In this document: positions 1-5,316 of the stretch, piece after piece
How positions within the stretch are numbered: position 1 is the first letter of the stretch
Layout: each line of letters starts with the position of its first letter
From: an uncultured Clostridia bacterium
Lineage (GTDB): Bacteria; Bacillota; Clostridia; JAAYHZ01
NCBI GenBank assembly: GCA_937894465.1
Contig: CALCRE010000102.1
Location: 1 to 6,769 of the forward strand
Length of the DNA stretch: 6,769 bases
Reading direction: 5' to 3'
Notes under the pieces: generated by a model
Told to the model about the DNA's origin: nothing
Databases searched by the model: none
The model's input: only the letters and a program-made list of their open reading frames with translations
Made by a program: the position numbers and the translations under genes

Positions 1-1
1 T

Positions 2-358
2 ATATCTGAAGTCAGAAAAATAGCCGCCATGGCAGAAGCTTATGATGTAGCGTTAGCACCTCATTGTCCTCTGGGTCCCATCGCATTGGCGGCGTGCTTG
101 CAGGTGGATTTTACATCCATCAATGCTTTCATACAAGAACAAAGCTTGGGGATCCACTACAACAAAGGATCGGATTTGTTGGACTATCTAGCCGACCCTG
201 CAGAATTCGGATACAATGACGGATATGTGTCCTTACTACGAAAACCCGGTTTAGGGATTGATGTCAATGAAGAAAAGGTTAAAGAAGCGGCCAAAGAAGG
301 CCACTCATGGAAAAATCCCATTTGGAGAAATAAGGACCAATCGGTGGCTGAGTGGTAA
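2..358 (+). CDS. dgoD: D-galactonate dehydratase, C-terminal part (5' end outside window)
   Basis: This is the last 118 residues of an enolase-superfamily sugar-acid dehydratase; the frame is open from base 2, so the gene begins upstream. The family removes water from D-galactonate to give 2-dehydro-3-deoxygalactonate in the cytoplasmic De Ley-Doudoroff galactonate pathway, using Mg2+. Seen here: the block KIAAMAEAYDVALAPHCPLG, then IQEQSLGIHYN and the glycine-rich end KPGLGIDVNEE, ending in SVAEW. The His of APHCP and the Glu of IQEQS are 25 residues apart. That matches the catalytic His285/Glu310 spacing I recall for the E. coli enzyme, so the visible active-site residues are present. The in-frame ATG at base 29 lies inside this conserved block and is not a start. 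A GNAT gene follows after 6 nt, so the two are probably co-transcribed. Other galactonate genes would be expected upstream but are not visible. A related mandelate-racemase-group sugar-acid dehydratase is the main alternative. Confidence 0.9.
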   Translation: MSEVRKIAAMAEAYDVALAPHCPLGPIALAACLQVDFTSINAFIQEQSLGIHYNKGSDLLDYLADPAEFGYNDGYVSLLRKPGLGIDVNEEKVKEAAKEGHSWKNPIWRNKDQSVAEW

Positions 359-364
359 TAAGGC

Positions 365-886
365 ATGATTTACAAAAATCTTGAAGCAAATCGATTGACT
401 TTGAAATGTATATCCCAAGATGACAGGGAATTCATTTATCGGCACTTTTCAGATGATTGCGTTAATGAGTTTCTCTTTGACGCCGAACCTATACAAACCA
501 TGGAGCAAGCGGATGAAATCATTCGATTTTATACTGATCCGGTTCCTGCGTTTTGGCACAGGTGGATCATCATCCGAAAAGAAGACGGTGTAAAGATTGG
601 CACATGCGGATTTCACCGATGGGATCAGAATAAAGATACGGTTGAGATCGGTTATGATATGAGCCCTGAATATTGGGGCAAAGGTTATGCAATTGAAGCG
701 GTTGGGCGGCTGATTGAATTTACCAAAGATGTCTTAGGTGTTAAGAAAGTACATGCACATATCTATATACAAAATGACCGTTCAGTCAACTTGGTAAAAC
801 ATCTCGGGTTCAAACCTACAGGGAAGAAAAATGAAATATTTAGAGGCAAGCCCTACCTTCATCACATTTATACTCTCGAGCTATAA
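365..886 (+). CDS. GNAT N-acetyltransferase, RimJ/RimL type
   Basis: The 173-residue product is a complete cytoplasmic acetyltransferase of the Acetyltransf_3 (RimJ/RimL-like) type, which moves acetyl from acetyl-CoA to an amine on a protein terminus or small molecule. The opening NLEANRLTLKCISQDD is the usual first strand. The central VEIGYDMSPEYWGKGYAIEA (about 93-112) holds the acetyl-CoA pyrophosphate loop, here W-G-K-G-Y-A, and N137-D-R-S-V-N-L..HLGF149 is the conserved C-terminal motif. The substrate cannot be read from the sequence. The ATG lies 6 nt after the dehydratase stop and the only Shine-Dalgarno-like bases (AAGG, 360-363) are too close to it, so translation may be coupled to the upstream gene. 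Its end runs into the 903-938 terminator hairpin. No evidence ties its activity to galactonate breakdown beyond shared transcription. Confidence 0.9.
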   Translation: MIYKNLEANRLTLKCISQDDREFIYRHFSDDCVNEFLFDAEPIQTMEQADEIIRFYTDPVPAFWHRWIIIRKEDGVKIGTCGFHRWDQNKDTVEIGYDMSPEYWGKGYAIEAVGRLIEFTKDVLGVKKVHAHIYIQNDRSVNLVKHLGFKPTGKKNEIFRGKPYLHHIYTLEL

Positions 887-902
887 TAGAACAAAAAGCG
901 TT

Positions 903-950
903 ACCCCCTGTCCCATGGATGAATCTGTGGCAGGGGGTCGTGTTTTATTT
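903..950. terminator. Bidirectional rho-independent terminator
   Basis: ACCCCCTG (903-910) pairs perfectly with CAGGGGGT (931-938). On the plus strand it is followed by a T-rich run (940-950). On the minus strand it is followed by the complement of the A-rich run at 893-898, which reads as CTTTTTG. It sits between two convergent transcription units, the dgoD/GNAT pair and the HTH regulator, so one hairpin probably serves both. Confidence 0.85.
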
Positions 951-1409
951 TACCAACTCCAGAGCATTTATGATGTAATCCGGTATACCATATAAGATAA
1001 ATCTCGCTTTGCCTTCCTTCTCAATGTATTGATAATGAAATCTAGCTTGTGCGTTCTTTGTTTCTTGTTGGTTAATAACAGAAACCAATCGATCACTGAT
1101 TTGCTTAGCCTCATCTCGACTATCACAATAATAATCAATAATGGTGCAAACTTGGATTTTGCCATAAACATCGGTGTTAACACCGTCAATAAAATCCAAC
1201 AGCTCTTGTTTTGTATGGTCGATCATATCTTTTGATAAGCTGCTGCTCTCAAACAGCCTTTTGATATCATCCATGGTAAACCTCCACTGACCGCCGATTT
1301 TCTTCCCCTGCAGACTTCCGTCCTTTAAATAGTTTCTAATAGTTCGACTTGTCAAGGAAGTCATTTTTGCGATATCTTCCACTGTATAAAGTTTTTCGAA
1401 TTCGTCCAC
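945..1409 (-). CDS. Excisionase/MerR-like helix-turn-helix regulator
   Basis: This is a 154-residue predicted DNA-binding protein. Residues 8-53 (YTVEDIAKMTSLTSRTIRNY, then a basic K-K-I-G-G-Q-W-R-F wing and MDDIKRLF) form a compact winged HTH of the HTH_17/excisionase type. The IGGQWRF wing is the family signature. After a helical linker, residues 82-154 alternate strands and helices (KIQVCTIIDYY, ARFHYQYIEKEGKARFILYG) and look like a small ferredoxin-like dimerisation or ligand domain. I do not recognise that domain by name. The start is GTG at 1409-1407, chosen because AGGAGG (1422-1416) lies 7 nt before it and because the ATG two bases upstream is in another frame that closes after 16 codons. 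Transcription would start from the 1499-1471 promoter within the phased ATGAAA repeats, which suggests autoregulation. It is divergent from the ECF sigma gene and may also touch that promoter. The cellular target is unknown. Confidence 0.85.
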   Translation of the reverse strand: MDEFEKLYTVEDIAKMTSLTSRTIRNYLKDGSLQGKKIGGQWRFTMDDIKRLFESSSLSKDMIDHTKQELLDFIDGVNTDVYGKIQVCTIIDYYCDSRDEAKQISDRLVSVINQQETKNAQARFHYQYIEKEGKARFILYGIPDYIINALELVK

Positions 1410-1466
1410 ATCGTTACCTCCTATGGATTATTTGTAGTATTCAATCGTGCACTATTGCTCTATTAT

Positions 1467-1523
1467 TTTCATGATAACACATAAAATTTCATAAGTAAAC
1501 ATCAGATTTCATAAAATTTCATA
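1467..1523 (-). repeat. Four helically phased ATGAAA direct repeats (candidate operator)
   Basis: On the minus strand ATGAAA occurs with 5' ends at 1522, 1512, 1492 and 1472, so every interval (10, 20, 20 bp) is a multiple of about one helical turn. The three upstream copies share the longer core TATGAAAT, and two of them extend to TATGAAATTTTAT. The array spans the -35, spacer and -10 of the regulator's own promoter. Binding there would occlude polymerase. Same-face direct repeats are typical of excisionase-like and response-regulator binding. Operator function is inferred. Confidence 0.55.
1471..1499 (-). promoter_or_regulatory. Sigma-A-like promoter of the HTH regulator
   Basis: Read on the minus strand, TTTACT (1499-1494) and TATCAT (1476-1471) are separated by exactly 17 bp, a good vegetative promoter. 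It lies about 60 bp upstream of the GTG start and its RBS. Repeat copies of ATGAAA fall in the spacer and immediately beside the -10 box. Confidence 0.6.
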
Positions 1524-1566
1524 CTAGATATAACGGCCTTAGCTTTTTGTTTTGAGGTTTATTTAG

Positions 1567-1572
1567 TATAAT
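1567..1572 (+). promoter_or_regulatory. Possible -10 box upstream of the ECF sigma gene
   Basis: A perfect TATAAT stands 78 nt before the sigma gene start. The hexamer 17 bp upstream of it (TTTTTG, 1544-1549) is a poor -35, so this is a weak vegetative promoter call. Confidence 0.35.
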
Positions 1573-1593
1573 TGAAAAAAACAAAAGATATTT

Positions 1594-1622
1594 TGTAACG
1601 AAACGGGTTTTCAATTGTTTAA
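1594..1622 (+). promoter_or_regulatory. Possible ECF-type autoregulatory promoter
   Basis: TGTAAC at 1594-1599, within a TTTTGTAACGAAACGGG context, resembles the AAC-containing -35 element of many Firmicute ECF promoters such as the Bacillus SigX/SigW/SigM types. It lies about 50 nt before the ECF sigma start. ECF genes usually drive their own promoter. The -10 side (around 1616-1622, TGTTTAA) lacks a clear CGTC/CGTA, so only the -35 half supports the call. Confidence 0.35.
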
Positions 1623-1650
1623 TAAGTAAGACACCGGGAAAGGAAAGGTT

Positions 1651-2136
1651 ATGACCATAGAGGAATTTTATAAAGACCATTTTAAAATCGTATATGGCTA
1701 CCTTCTTTCCTTGTGCGGTAAAACAACCATGGCAGAGGATTTAACCTCTGAAACGTTTTTAAGAGCAATACAAAAGATCGATTGCTTTGACGGTACATGC
1801 AAAATGTCTACATGGCTTTGTACCATTGCAAGAAACTTATTTCTCAATGAAATGAAGCGACAAAAGCGAACAATCCATATTGATGATGTGGAAGAGAGGG
1901 GAATTGATTCTTTTGAAGAAGAGTTTGTAATCAAAGAGCAAGCAAGAAACGTTCTAAAAGCTGCCGGAACTTTAAAACCTGTATATCGACAAGTGTTTCA
2001 TATGAGAATTCACGGATTGAGTTTTAGAGAAATAGGGAATGCCATGGGAAAGAATGAAAATTGGGCCAGGGTGACGTTTTATCGAGCAAAAACTACCCTT
2101 TTGAATCGATTGGAGGAGAGCAATGGATCAATGTGA
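1651..2136 (+). CDS. ECF-type RNA polymerase sigma-70 factor
   Basis: The 161-residue length and two-domain layout are those of an extracytoplasmic-function sigma factor, which redirects core RNA polymerase to a small regulon when its anti-sigma factor releases it. Sigma region 2 spans about residues 4-72, with AEDLTSETFLRA (28-39) for core binding and STWLCTIARNLFLNEMKRQK (53-72) for -10 recognition. A variable acidic linker follows (about 75-98). Sigma region 4 (about 101-155) contains the HTH LSFREIGNAMGKNENWARVT for -35 recognition. The region 1.1 and region 3 of housekeeping sigmas are absent, as expected. AAAGGA at 1639-1644 sits 6 nt before the ATG. The gene overlaps the anti-sigma gene by 14 bp, so the two are translationally coupled. 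The regulon is unknown; a TGTAAC element upstream hints at autoregulation. Confidence 0.92.
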   Translation: MTIEEFYKDHFKIVYGYLLSLCGKTTMAEDLTSETFLRAIQKIDCFDGTCKMSTWLCTIARNLFLNEMKRQKRTIHIDDVEERGIDSFEEEFVIKEQARNVLKAAGTLKPVYRQVFHMRIHGLSFREIGNAMGKNENWARVTFYRAKTTLLNRLEESNGSM

Positions 2137-3163
2137 AATAATCCGGGATTTGATGCCCCTTTATGTAGATGGTTTGACCGGGGAAGAGAGCAATATATTT
2201 ATAAACCACCATATCTATACCTGTGCGGAATGCCGGGAATTGCTGGAACATATGCGTACACCGATGAATGAGAGTGAACATGTTCATGATGAAGACAGCA
2301 AAAGATTGCTGATAACCCATAAGCGGAAATTGAGAAGAAAAACAACAATGAACATCACAATTGCCGCTCTTGTCGGTGTTCTAGTTTGCTTGCTTTTTTT
2401 AACCGGCAAAGGGGTGTTTAGCATGTTGGATCGACAAACATCTCCTAGTGACCGTATTGCGGCAACTGTTTACCGGGGAACATCCGGAACCTTATATCTA
2501 GATCGAAATGCTTTTACTGTACGCATCAAAGGAGATTTCCCAAATGAAACTGTATACAGCAATGCATCATTTGATGGAATGTGGTGGTCTCCGGACAGTC
2601 GATATTTGATTGTCTCTATGCAAAGAGACAACGGTGTGCAATTAGTCATGAGCGATTTTCAAACAAGTGTTGATAAAAACTTAAATGCATATCTGGATAT
2701 CAGTATAAGCAATCATGGGTATTTTGCAGATGCTAAAAAAGATGAAAACGGTTTTCCGGATACGGAGTACCGCTTTTTGCAATGGAGCGAATTTGACAGT
2801 GTCATGCTGATCCATTATTACTTTATCGATATATCCGGTATTGACCGGTCCGGCTATTTTTGGTTTGACTGTGACACCAATGAATTGACAGGGGTGATGG
2901 AACTACCCGTTGAAATAGCAATAGGAAAAGTTGATGCCGAAGGAATCCGATCCGATGGAAGCGTATTTTATATGATGAATTTACATGAACCTGATGAAAA
3001 CGGAAATACGGTGGAGTTTGTTTTCTACATCGTTGGATCTACACACATTCGAGGTACGGATCATATTCAACCGGGAGATGATGTGATGGTTGTTTACCGG
3101 CCTTCTAAGACCGTCTACAACTACCCGGCTATTTCCGTTACACTTATCAATGAAGACGGATAA
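2123..3163 (+). CDS. Membrane anti-sigma factor with zinc-finger domain and large extracytoplasmic domain
   Basis: This 346-residue protein is the likely partner that holds the upstream ECF sigma factor inactive at the membrane. Residues 1-45 form an anti-sigma zinc-finger (zf-HC2/ZAS) domain with Cys4, His30, Cys34 and Cys37 (H-x3-C-x2-C). A basic stretch (about 66-73, HKRKLRRK) precedes a single membrane helix (about 76-94, ITIAALVGVLVCLLFLTG), giving an N-in, C-out topology. About 250 residues then lie outside. They are rich in strands and aromatics, with a DGMWWSPDSRYLIVSM segment like one blade of a TolB/WD40-type propeller, and no catalytic motif I recognise. GGAGGAG (2112-2118) sits 4 nt before the ATG inside the sigma gene's end. 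The outer domain presumably senses the signal. I do not know the ligand, nor whether site-1 proteolysis is involved. Confidence 0.87.
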   Translation: MDQCEIIRDLMPLYVDGLTGEESNIFINHHIYTCAECRELLEHMRTPMNESEHVHDEDSKRLLITHKRKLRRKTTMNITIAALVGVLVCLLFLTGKGVFSMLDRQTSPSDRIAATVYRGTSGTLYLDRNAFTVRIKGDFPNETVYSNASFDGMWWSPDSRYLIVSMQRDNGVQLVMSDFQTSVDKNLNAYLDISISNHGYFADAKKDENGFPDTEYRFLQWSEFDSVMLIHYYFIDISGIDRSGYFWFDCDTNELTGVMELPVEIAIGKVDAEGIRSDGSVFYMMNLHEPDENGNTVEFVFYIVGSTHIRGTDHIQPGDDVMVVYRPSKTVYNYPAISVTLINEDG

Positions 3164-3179
3164 TAACAGAAGGAGTTGA

Positions 3180-3266
3180 ATGAAAAAGCATTATTGCTTC
3201 AATCGACTTGCAACGATTAGACCAAAATATAAATATTATGAAACGATAAATGCAATGATTAAATAA
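3180..3266 (+). CDS. Small 28-residue ORF after the anti-sigma gene
   Basis: The ATG lies 16 nt after the anti-sigma stop with AAGGAG (3170-3175) 4 nt upstream, as good an RBS as those of its neighbours. It encodes a basic 28-residue peptide starting MKKHYCFNRLATIRPKYKYY and ending NAMIK. There is no membrane segment or motif I recognise. Its last codons run into the left arm of the inverted repeat at 3242-3255. It could be a real small protein, a leader peptide, or the stump of a third operon gene whose remainder was lost when the downstream DNA arrived. The RBS is the only evidence that it is translated. Confidence 0.35.
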   Translation: MKKHYCFNRLATIRPKYKYYETINAMIK

Positions 3267-3283
3267 ACGTTGCATTTATCGTT
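3242..3283. repeat. Perfect 14-bp inverted repeat (candidate operator)
   Basis: AACGATAAATGCAA (3242-3255) is repeated as its exact reverse complement at 3270-3283, with 14 bp between the arms. The centre-to-centre distance is 28 bp, just under three helical turns. The right arm contains the -35 hexamer of the promoter for the AlbA_2 regulator, so a dimer bound here would block that promoter. A terminator is less likely because the right arm is followed by GGGG rather than a T run. Confidence 0.65.
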
Positions 3284-3298
3284 GGGGTATGGTAGAAT
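3270..3298 (+). promoter_or_regulatory. Sigma-A-like promoter of the AlbA_2 regulator
   Basis: TTGCAT (3270-3275) and TAGAAT (3293-3298) are separated by exactly 17 bp, and the -10 ends 21 nt before the start codon. AGGAGG (3307-3312) follows 7 nt before the ATG at 3320. The short leader implies a dedicated promoter rather than readthrough from the sigma operon. Confidence 0.65.
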
Positions 3299-3319
3299 TA
3301 TACTGTAGGAGGAATTTAT

Positions 3320-4597
3320 ATGATGGGAAAAAGAGAAAAGTACAATCTAGAATTCAAGTCGGATGTTACTAGAACGTTTTTAAAGACTGTAAGTGCATTT
3401 GCTAATTATAACGATGGGAAGATTGTATTTGGAATTGATGATGGCGGAACCGTAATAGGTTTGCATTCTGCGAAAGAGGACAGTCTTCGAGTGGAAAATA
3501 TGATCAATGATTCAATAGACCCGGTTCCTGTTTTTAAAATAGAAGTAAAAACAGTTGATGGCAAAAATATTATCGAATTGTATGTTAAAAAAGGTTTGGA
3601 TACTCCTTATTTTTATCATGGTAAAGCCTACAAACGTTCGGATACTTCAACAACAGAGATGGATCGATTCGAATTAAGAAGGTTGACTATGGAAGGGTTT
3701 CATATGAATTACGAAGAGAAAAAAGCATCTTCTCAAGATTTAGAATTCAAGATTCTTGAGTCTAAGCTAAAAGAAAAGACCGGTATCGAACATATTAGCT
3801 TGGACATCTTAAGAACTTTGGAACTATATACTAAAGAGGGATATTATAATGTTGCGGGAGAATTGTTGGCTGATCAAAATGATGTAGAATTTTCCGGAAT
3901 TGATATCGCTCGTTTCGGAAAGAACATCAATCAGATATTGTATAGAGAGTTGATCAATAAAAATTCCTTACTAGCGCAATATGATAAAGCCATAGAACTC
4001 TACCGATTATATTACCAGTATGAAGAGGTCGAAGGATTTAGCAGAGTGAGGAAGGAACTTATTCCCCAAGAAGCATTTCGTGAATCGTTAGCAAATGCCA
4101 TTGTTCATAGGATTTGGGATATCAATGCAACCATCCGGATTTCTATGTTTGATGACGGCATCGAGATTCATTCACCGGTAGGATTACCGGAAGGTGTTTC
4201 CGAGGAAGAATATTTGAACAGACCTTTATCAGTGTTAAGAAACCCGATCATAGCAGGAGTTTTTTATAGGTTGGATATCATAGAGAAATTTGGAACAGGT
4301 ATAACAAGGATCAACCGGGAATATTCCAACAGTCTGACAAAGCCGAGCTTTATGATCAGTCAGAATAGTATCCGGATACAATTACCTGTAGTTAAAACAG
4401 ATCAGACATATTTATTGGAAGAGGAAATTGCAGTCTACAATATTATAAAGGATGAACGGGAACTTACAAGAGCAGAGTTAGACAGAAAAACCGGTTTTAA
4501 TAAAGCGAAAACCATTCGGACGCTCAACAAGCTGATTGATAAGAATATCATACGAAAAGAAGGAAAAGGCCCCGGTACGACATATAGCAAACGTTAG
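3320..4597 (+). CDS. Schlafen/AlbA_2-HATPase_c_4 transcriptional regulator
   Basis: The 425-residue product is a complete member of the family annotated as putative ATP-dependent transcriptional regulators or 'RNA-binding domain-containing' proteins. Residues about 8-125 form the AlbA_2 (Schlafen) domain: E11-F-K13 opens it, then FLKTVSAFANYNDGKIVFGI and DDGGTVIGL. Residues about 248-345 are the HATPase_c_4 domain, with E255-x3-N259-A-I-V-H263-R264, IEIHSPVGLPEG, R307-N-P and EKFGTGI (322-328). Residues about 365-422 make a winged HTH (ELTRAELDRKTGFNKAKTIR and a basic RKEGKGPGTTYSK end). ATP binding through the Asn-His region is expected from the family. DNA or RNA binding is inferred from the two end domains. 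AGGAGG favours the first of two adjacent ATGs. The inverted repeat over its promoter suggests self-repression. Such genes are common on mobile elements, which fits the relaxase-like relic downstream. No partner gene is present. Confidence 0.88.
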   Translation: MMGKREKYNLEFKSDVTRTFLKTVSAFANYNDGKIVFGIDDGGTVIGLHSAKEDSLRVENMINDSIDPVPVFKIEVKTVDGKNIIELYVKKGLDTPYFYHGKAYKRSDTSTTEMDRFELRRLTMEGFHMNYEEKKASSQDLEFKILESKLKEKTGIEHISLDILRTLELYTKEGYYNVAGELLADQNDVEFSGIDIARFGKNINQILYRELINKNSLLAQYDKAIELYRLYYQYEEVEGFSRVRKELIPQEAFRESLANAIVHRIWDINATIRISMFDDGIEIHSPVGLPEGVSEEEYLNRPLSVLRNPIIAGVFYRLDIIEKFGTGITRINREYSNSLTKPSFMISQNSIRIQLPVVKTDQTYLLEEEIAVYNIIKDERELTRAELDRKTGFNKAKTIRTLNKLIDKNIIRKEGKGPGTTYSKR

Positions 4598-4716
4598 GAA
4601 AAAAACTTTGCGAAGAAGGCACGGAAGACAAACAAGCCTCTGTAACCGAAGTGTTATCACCCACAGGTACAACTACTGAACCGAGGGGTAACCGGTACGA
4701 GGCAACAAGAAAGTAG
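4588..4716 (+). other. Open frame without start codon, possible decayed coding tail
   Basis: A frame open from 4588 reads KKLCEEGTEDKQASVTEV, continues through PTGTTTEPRGNRYEATRK and stops at TAG (4714-4716), next to the terminator hairpin. It overlaps the end of the regulator gene in another frame and has no ATG or RBS. The polar composition could be the C-terminal tail of a lost gene that used this terminator. I do not recognise it, and chance is a fair explanation. Confidence 0.2.
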
Positions 4717-4756
4717 ACATTTATTCACGATTATGTGAGCAGATGTCTGCTTTTTT
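4713..4756 (+). terminator. Rho-independent terminator
   Basis: GTAGACAT (4713-4720) pairs with ATGTCTGC (4743-4750) through 8 bp including one G-T. An inner TCAC/GTGA stem (4725-4728 with 4735-4738) tops the hairpin, and six Ts follow (4751-4756). It would end transcription from the AlbA_2 regulator gene about 120 nt after its stop. Confidence 0.8.
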
Positions 4757-4776
4757 GTTGTAAATTTTATTCACGA
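4720..4776 (+). repeat. 11-bp direct repeat TTTATTCACGA flanking the terminator
   Basis: TTTATTCACGA occurs at 4720-4730 and again at 4766-4776, 46 bp apart start to start. The first copy is inside the terminator hairpin and the second lies just before the relaxase-like relic. It may be a small duplication scar or a junction left by recombination. Confidence 0.4.
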
Positions 4777-4799
4777 GGCTCTGCACAGGTTGAATTTGA

Positions 4800-4985
4800 G
4801 AGCATACGGTCGCTAAGTTGACAAACCAGCTCAAGAAATACCGTGACGATCTCAAGTGTGTTGCTGGGATCACGGAGCGCAGTGAACATATGAAAGAGAA
4901 CATAAAGCTAATTGCCGAAGAAAAGCAACTCGCTGCTGATCAGATTGGCAAGAAGAAAAGCAAAGCACGAGGCTGGGAACGGTGA
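4800..4985 (+). pseudogene. Relaxase/mobilization-protein C-terminal tail (relic)
   Basis: The frame from just after an in-frame TGA (4797-4799) to TGA at 4983-4985 encodes a charged helical segment: LTNQLKKYRDDLKCVAGITE, then RSEHMKENIKLIAEEKQLAA, ending in a K/R-rich KKKSKARGWER. The pattern 'L-x-x-x-L-x-x-C/V-x-x-I-x-x-R-S-x-x-M/V-K-E-N' before a basic tail is what I recall from the C-terminal ends of relaxases on Gram-positive integrative and conjugative elements. There is no start codon with an RBS, and no catalytic N-terminus upstream. A neighbouring frame carries a short SAQVEF stretch ending around 4790, which could be the preceding piece after a frameshift. I counted 84 G/C in 4801-4980 (47%), against 18 in 60 in a sampled stretch of the regulator gene (3721-3780). 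This is a decayed fragment; the assignment comes from pattern memory. Confidence 0.45.
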
Positions 4986-4986
4986 A

Positions 4987-5264
4987 AAGTAAAGAAGCTT
5001 TGCCTATTTCCCAATATTGCAAGTCAAACCCTGTACGATCATCATCTTCAAGCTGGCCTTGATTTAAACAGAAAATTTTTAGCCAACCATCGTTATTATA
5101 TTGCTGTTTGAGAGATATGCATATTCTATGGCTTCAGGGGCAGTATCGTTTGCTTCAGCTACCCGGTTTTCGTTATTTGTAGTCTGAACTACAATTTTAC
5201 CAGCCGCAAGAGTTGCGTGGTTTTGCTTTTGATTACTATGTTTTCCTTTTCTATAAAGTGTAAA
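4987..5264 (-). pseudogene. Frame-broken coding relic of unknown function
   Basis: On the minus strand two adjacent frames look protein-like and join end to end. The first, open from 5264 to a TAA at 5081-5079, reads KQNHATLAAGKIVVQTTNNE, then NRVAEANDTAPEAIEYAYLS. The second takes over near 5108 as QQYNNDGWLKIFCLNQGQ and continues EDDDRTGFDLQYWEIGK toward 4987. A single-frame shift around 5108 would give one continuous polypeptide of about 90 residues. No ATG with an RBS is found at its 5' end, where a TAA stands at 5267-5265. I do not recognise the family. The mixed acidic and aromatic composition argues for a soluble protein. Confidence 0.35.
5229..5257 (+). promoter_or_regulatory. Candidate promoter upstream of the gerA-type gene
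   Basis: TTGATT (5229-5234) and TATAAA (5252-5257) are 17 bp apart, about 60 nt before the start codon, and fit a sigma-A promoter. GerA operons in Bacillus are transcribed by forespore sigma-G. A CATTTTA at 5270-5276 matches the sigma-G -10 pattern, but no suitable -35 stands 17-18 bp before it. Which of these is used, if either, is unresolved. Confidence 0.35.
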
Positions 5265-5316
5265 TTAATCATTTTAAGGGATAATAATAACAAAAAGACT
5301 CCAAGGTGGTGGGTAG

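Noticed and set aside
29..358. ATG at 29 as the start of a 109-residue gene
   Set aside because: The frame is open and conserved upstream (ISEVRKIAA), so this is an internal Met of the dehydratase.
1029..1235. Plus-strand 68-codon ORF and the minus-strand ORF at 968-1189
   Set aside because: Both lie inside the HTH regulator gene in other frames, with no RBS and implausible composition.
1698..2320. Minus-strand ORFs at 1698-1934 and 2093-2320
   Set aside because: They are antisense to the well-supported sigma and anti-sigma genes.
3242..3283. Terminator for the sigma operon
   Set aside because: The loop is 14 nt and the right arm is followed by GGGG instead of a T run; its overlap with a promoter -35 fits an operator better.
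4598..4712. Structured RNA, tRNA or group II intron end
   Set aside because: I found no cloverleaf, no domain V hairpin and no paired arms beyond short chance matches.
4478..4903. Minus-strand ORFs at 4478-4672 and 4721-4903
   Set aside because: The first is antisense to the regulator's end; the second is antisense to the terminator and the relaxase-like tail. Neither has an RBS or a motif.
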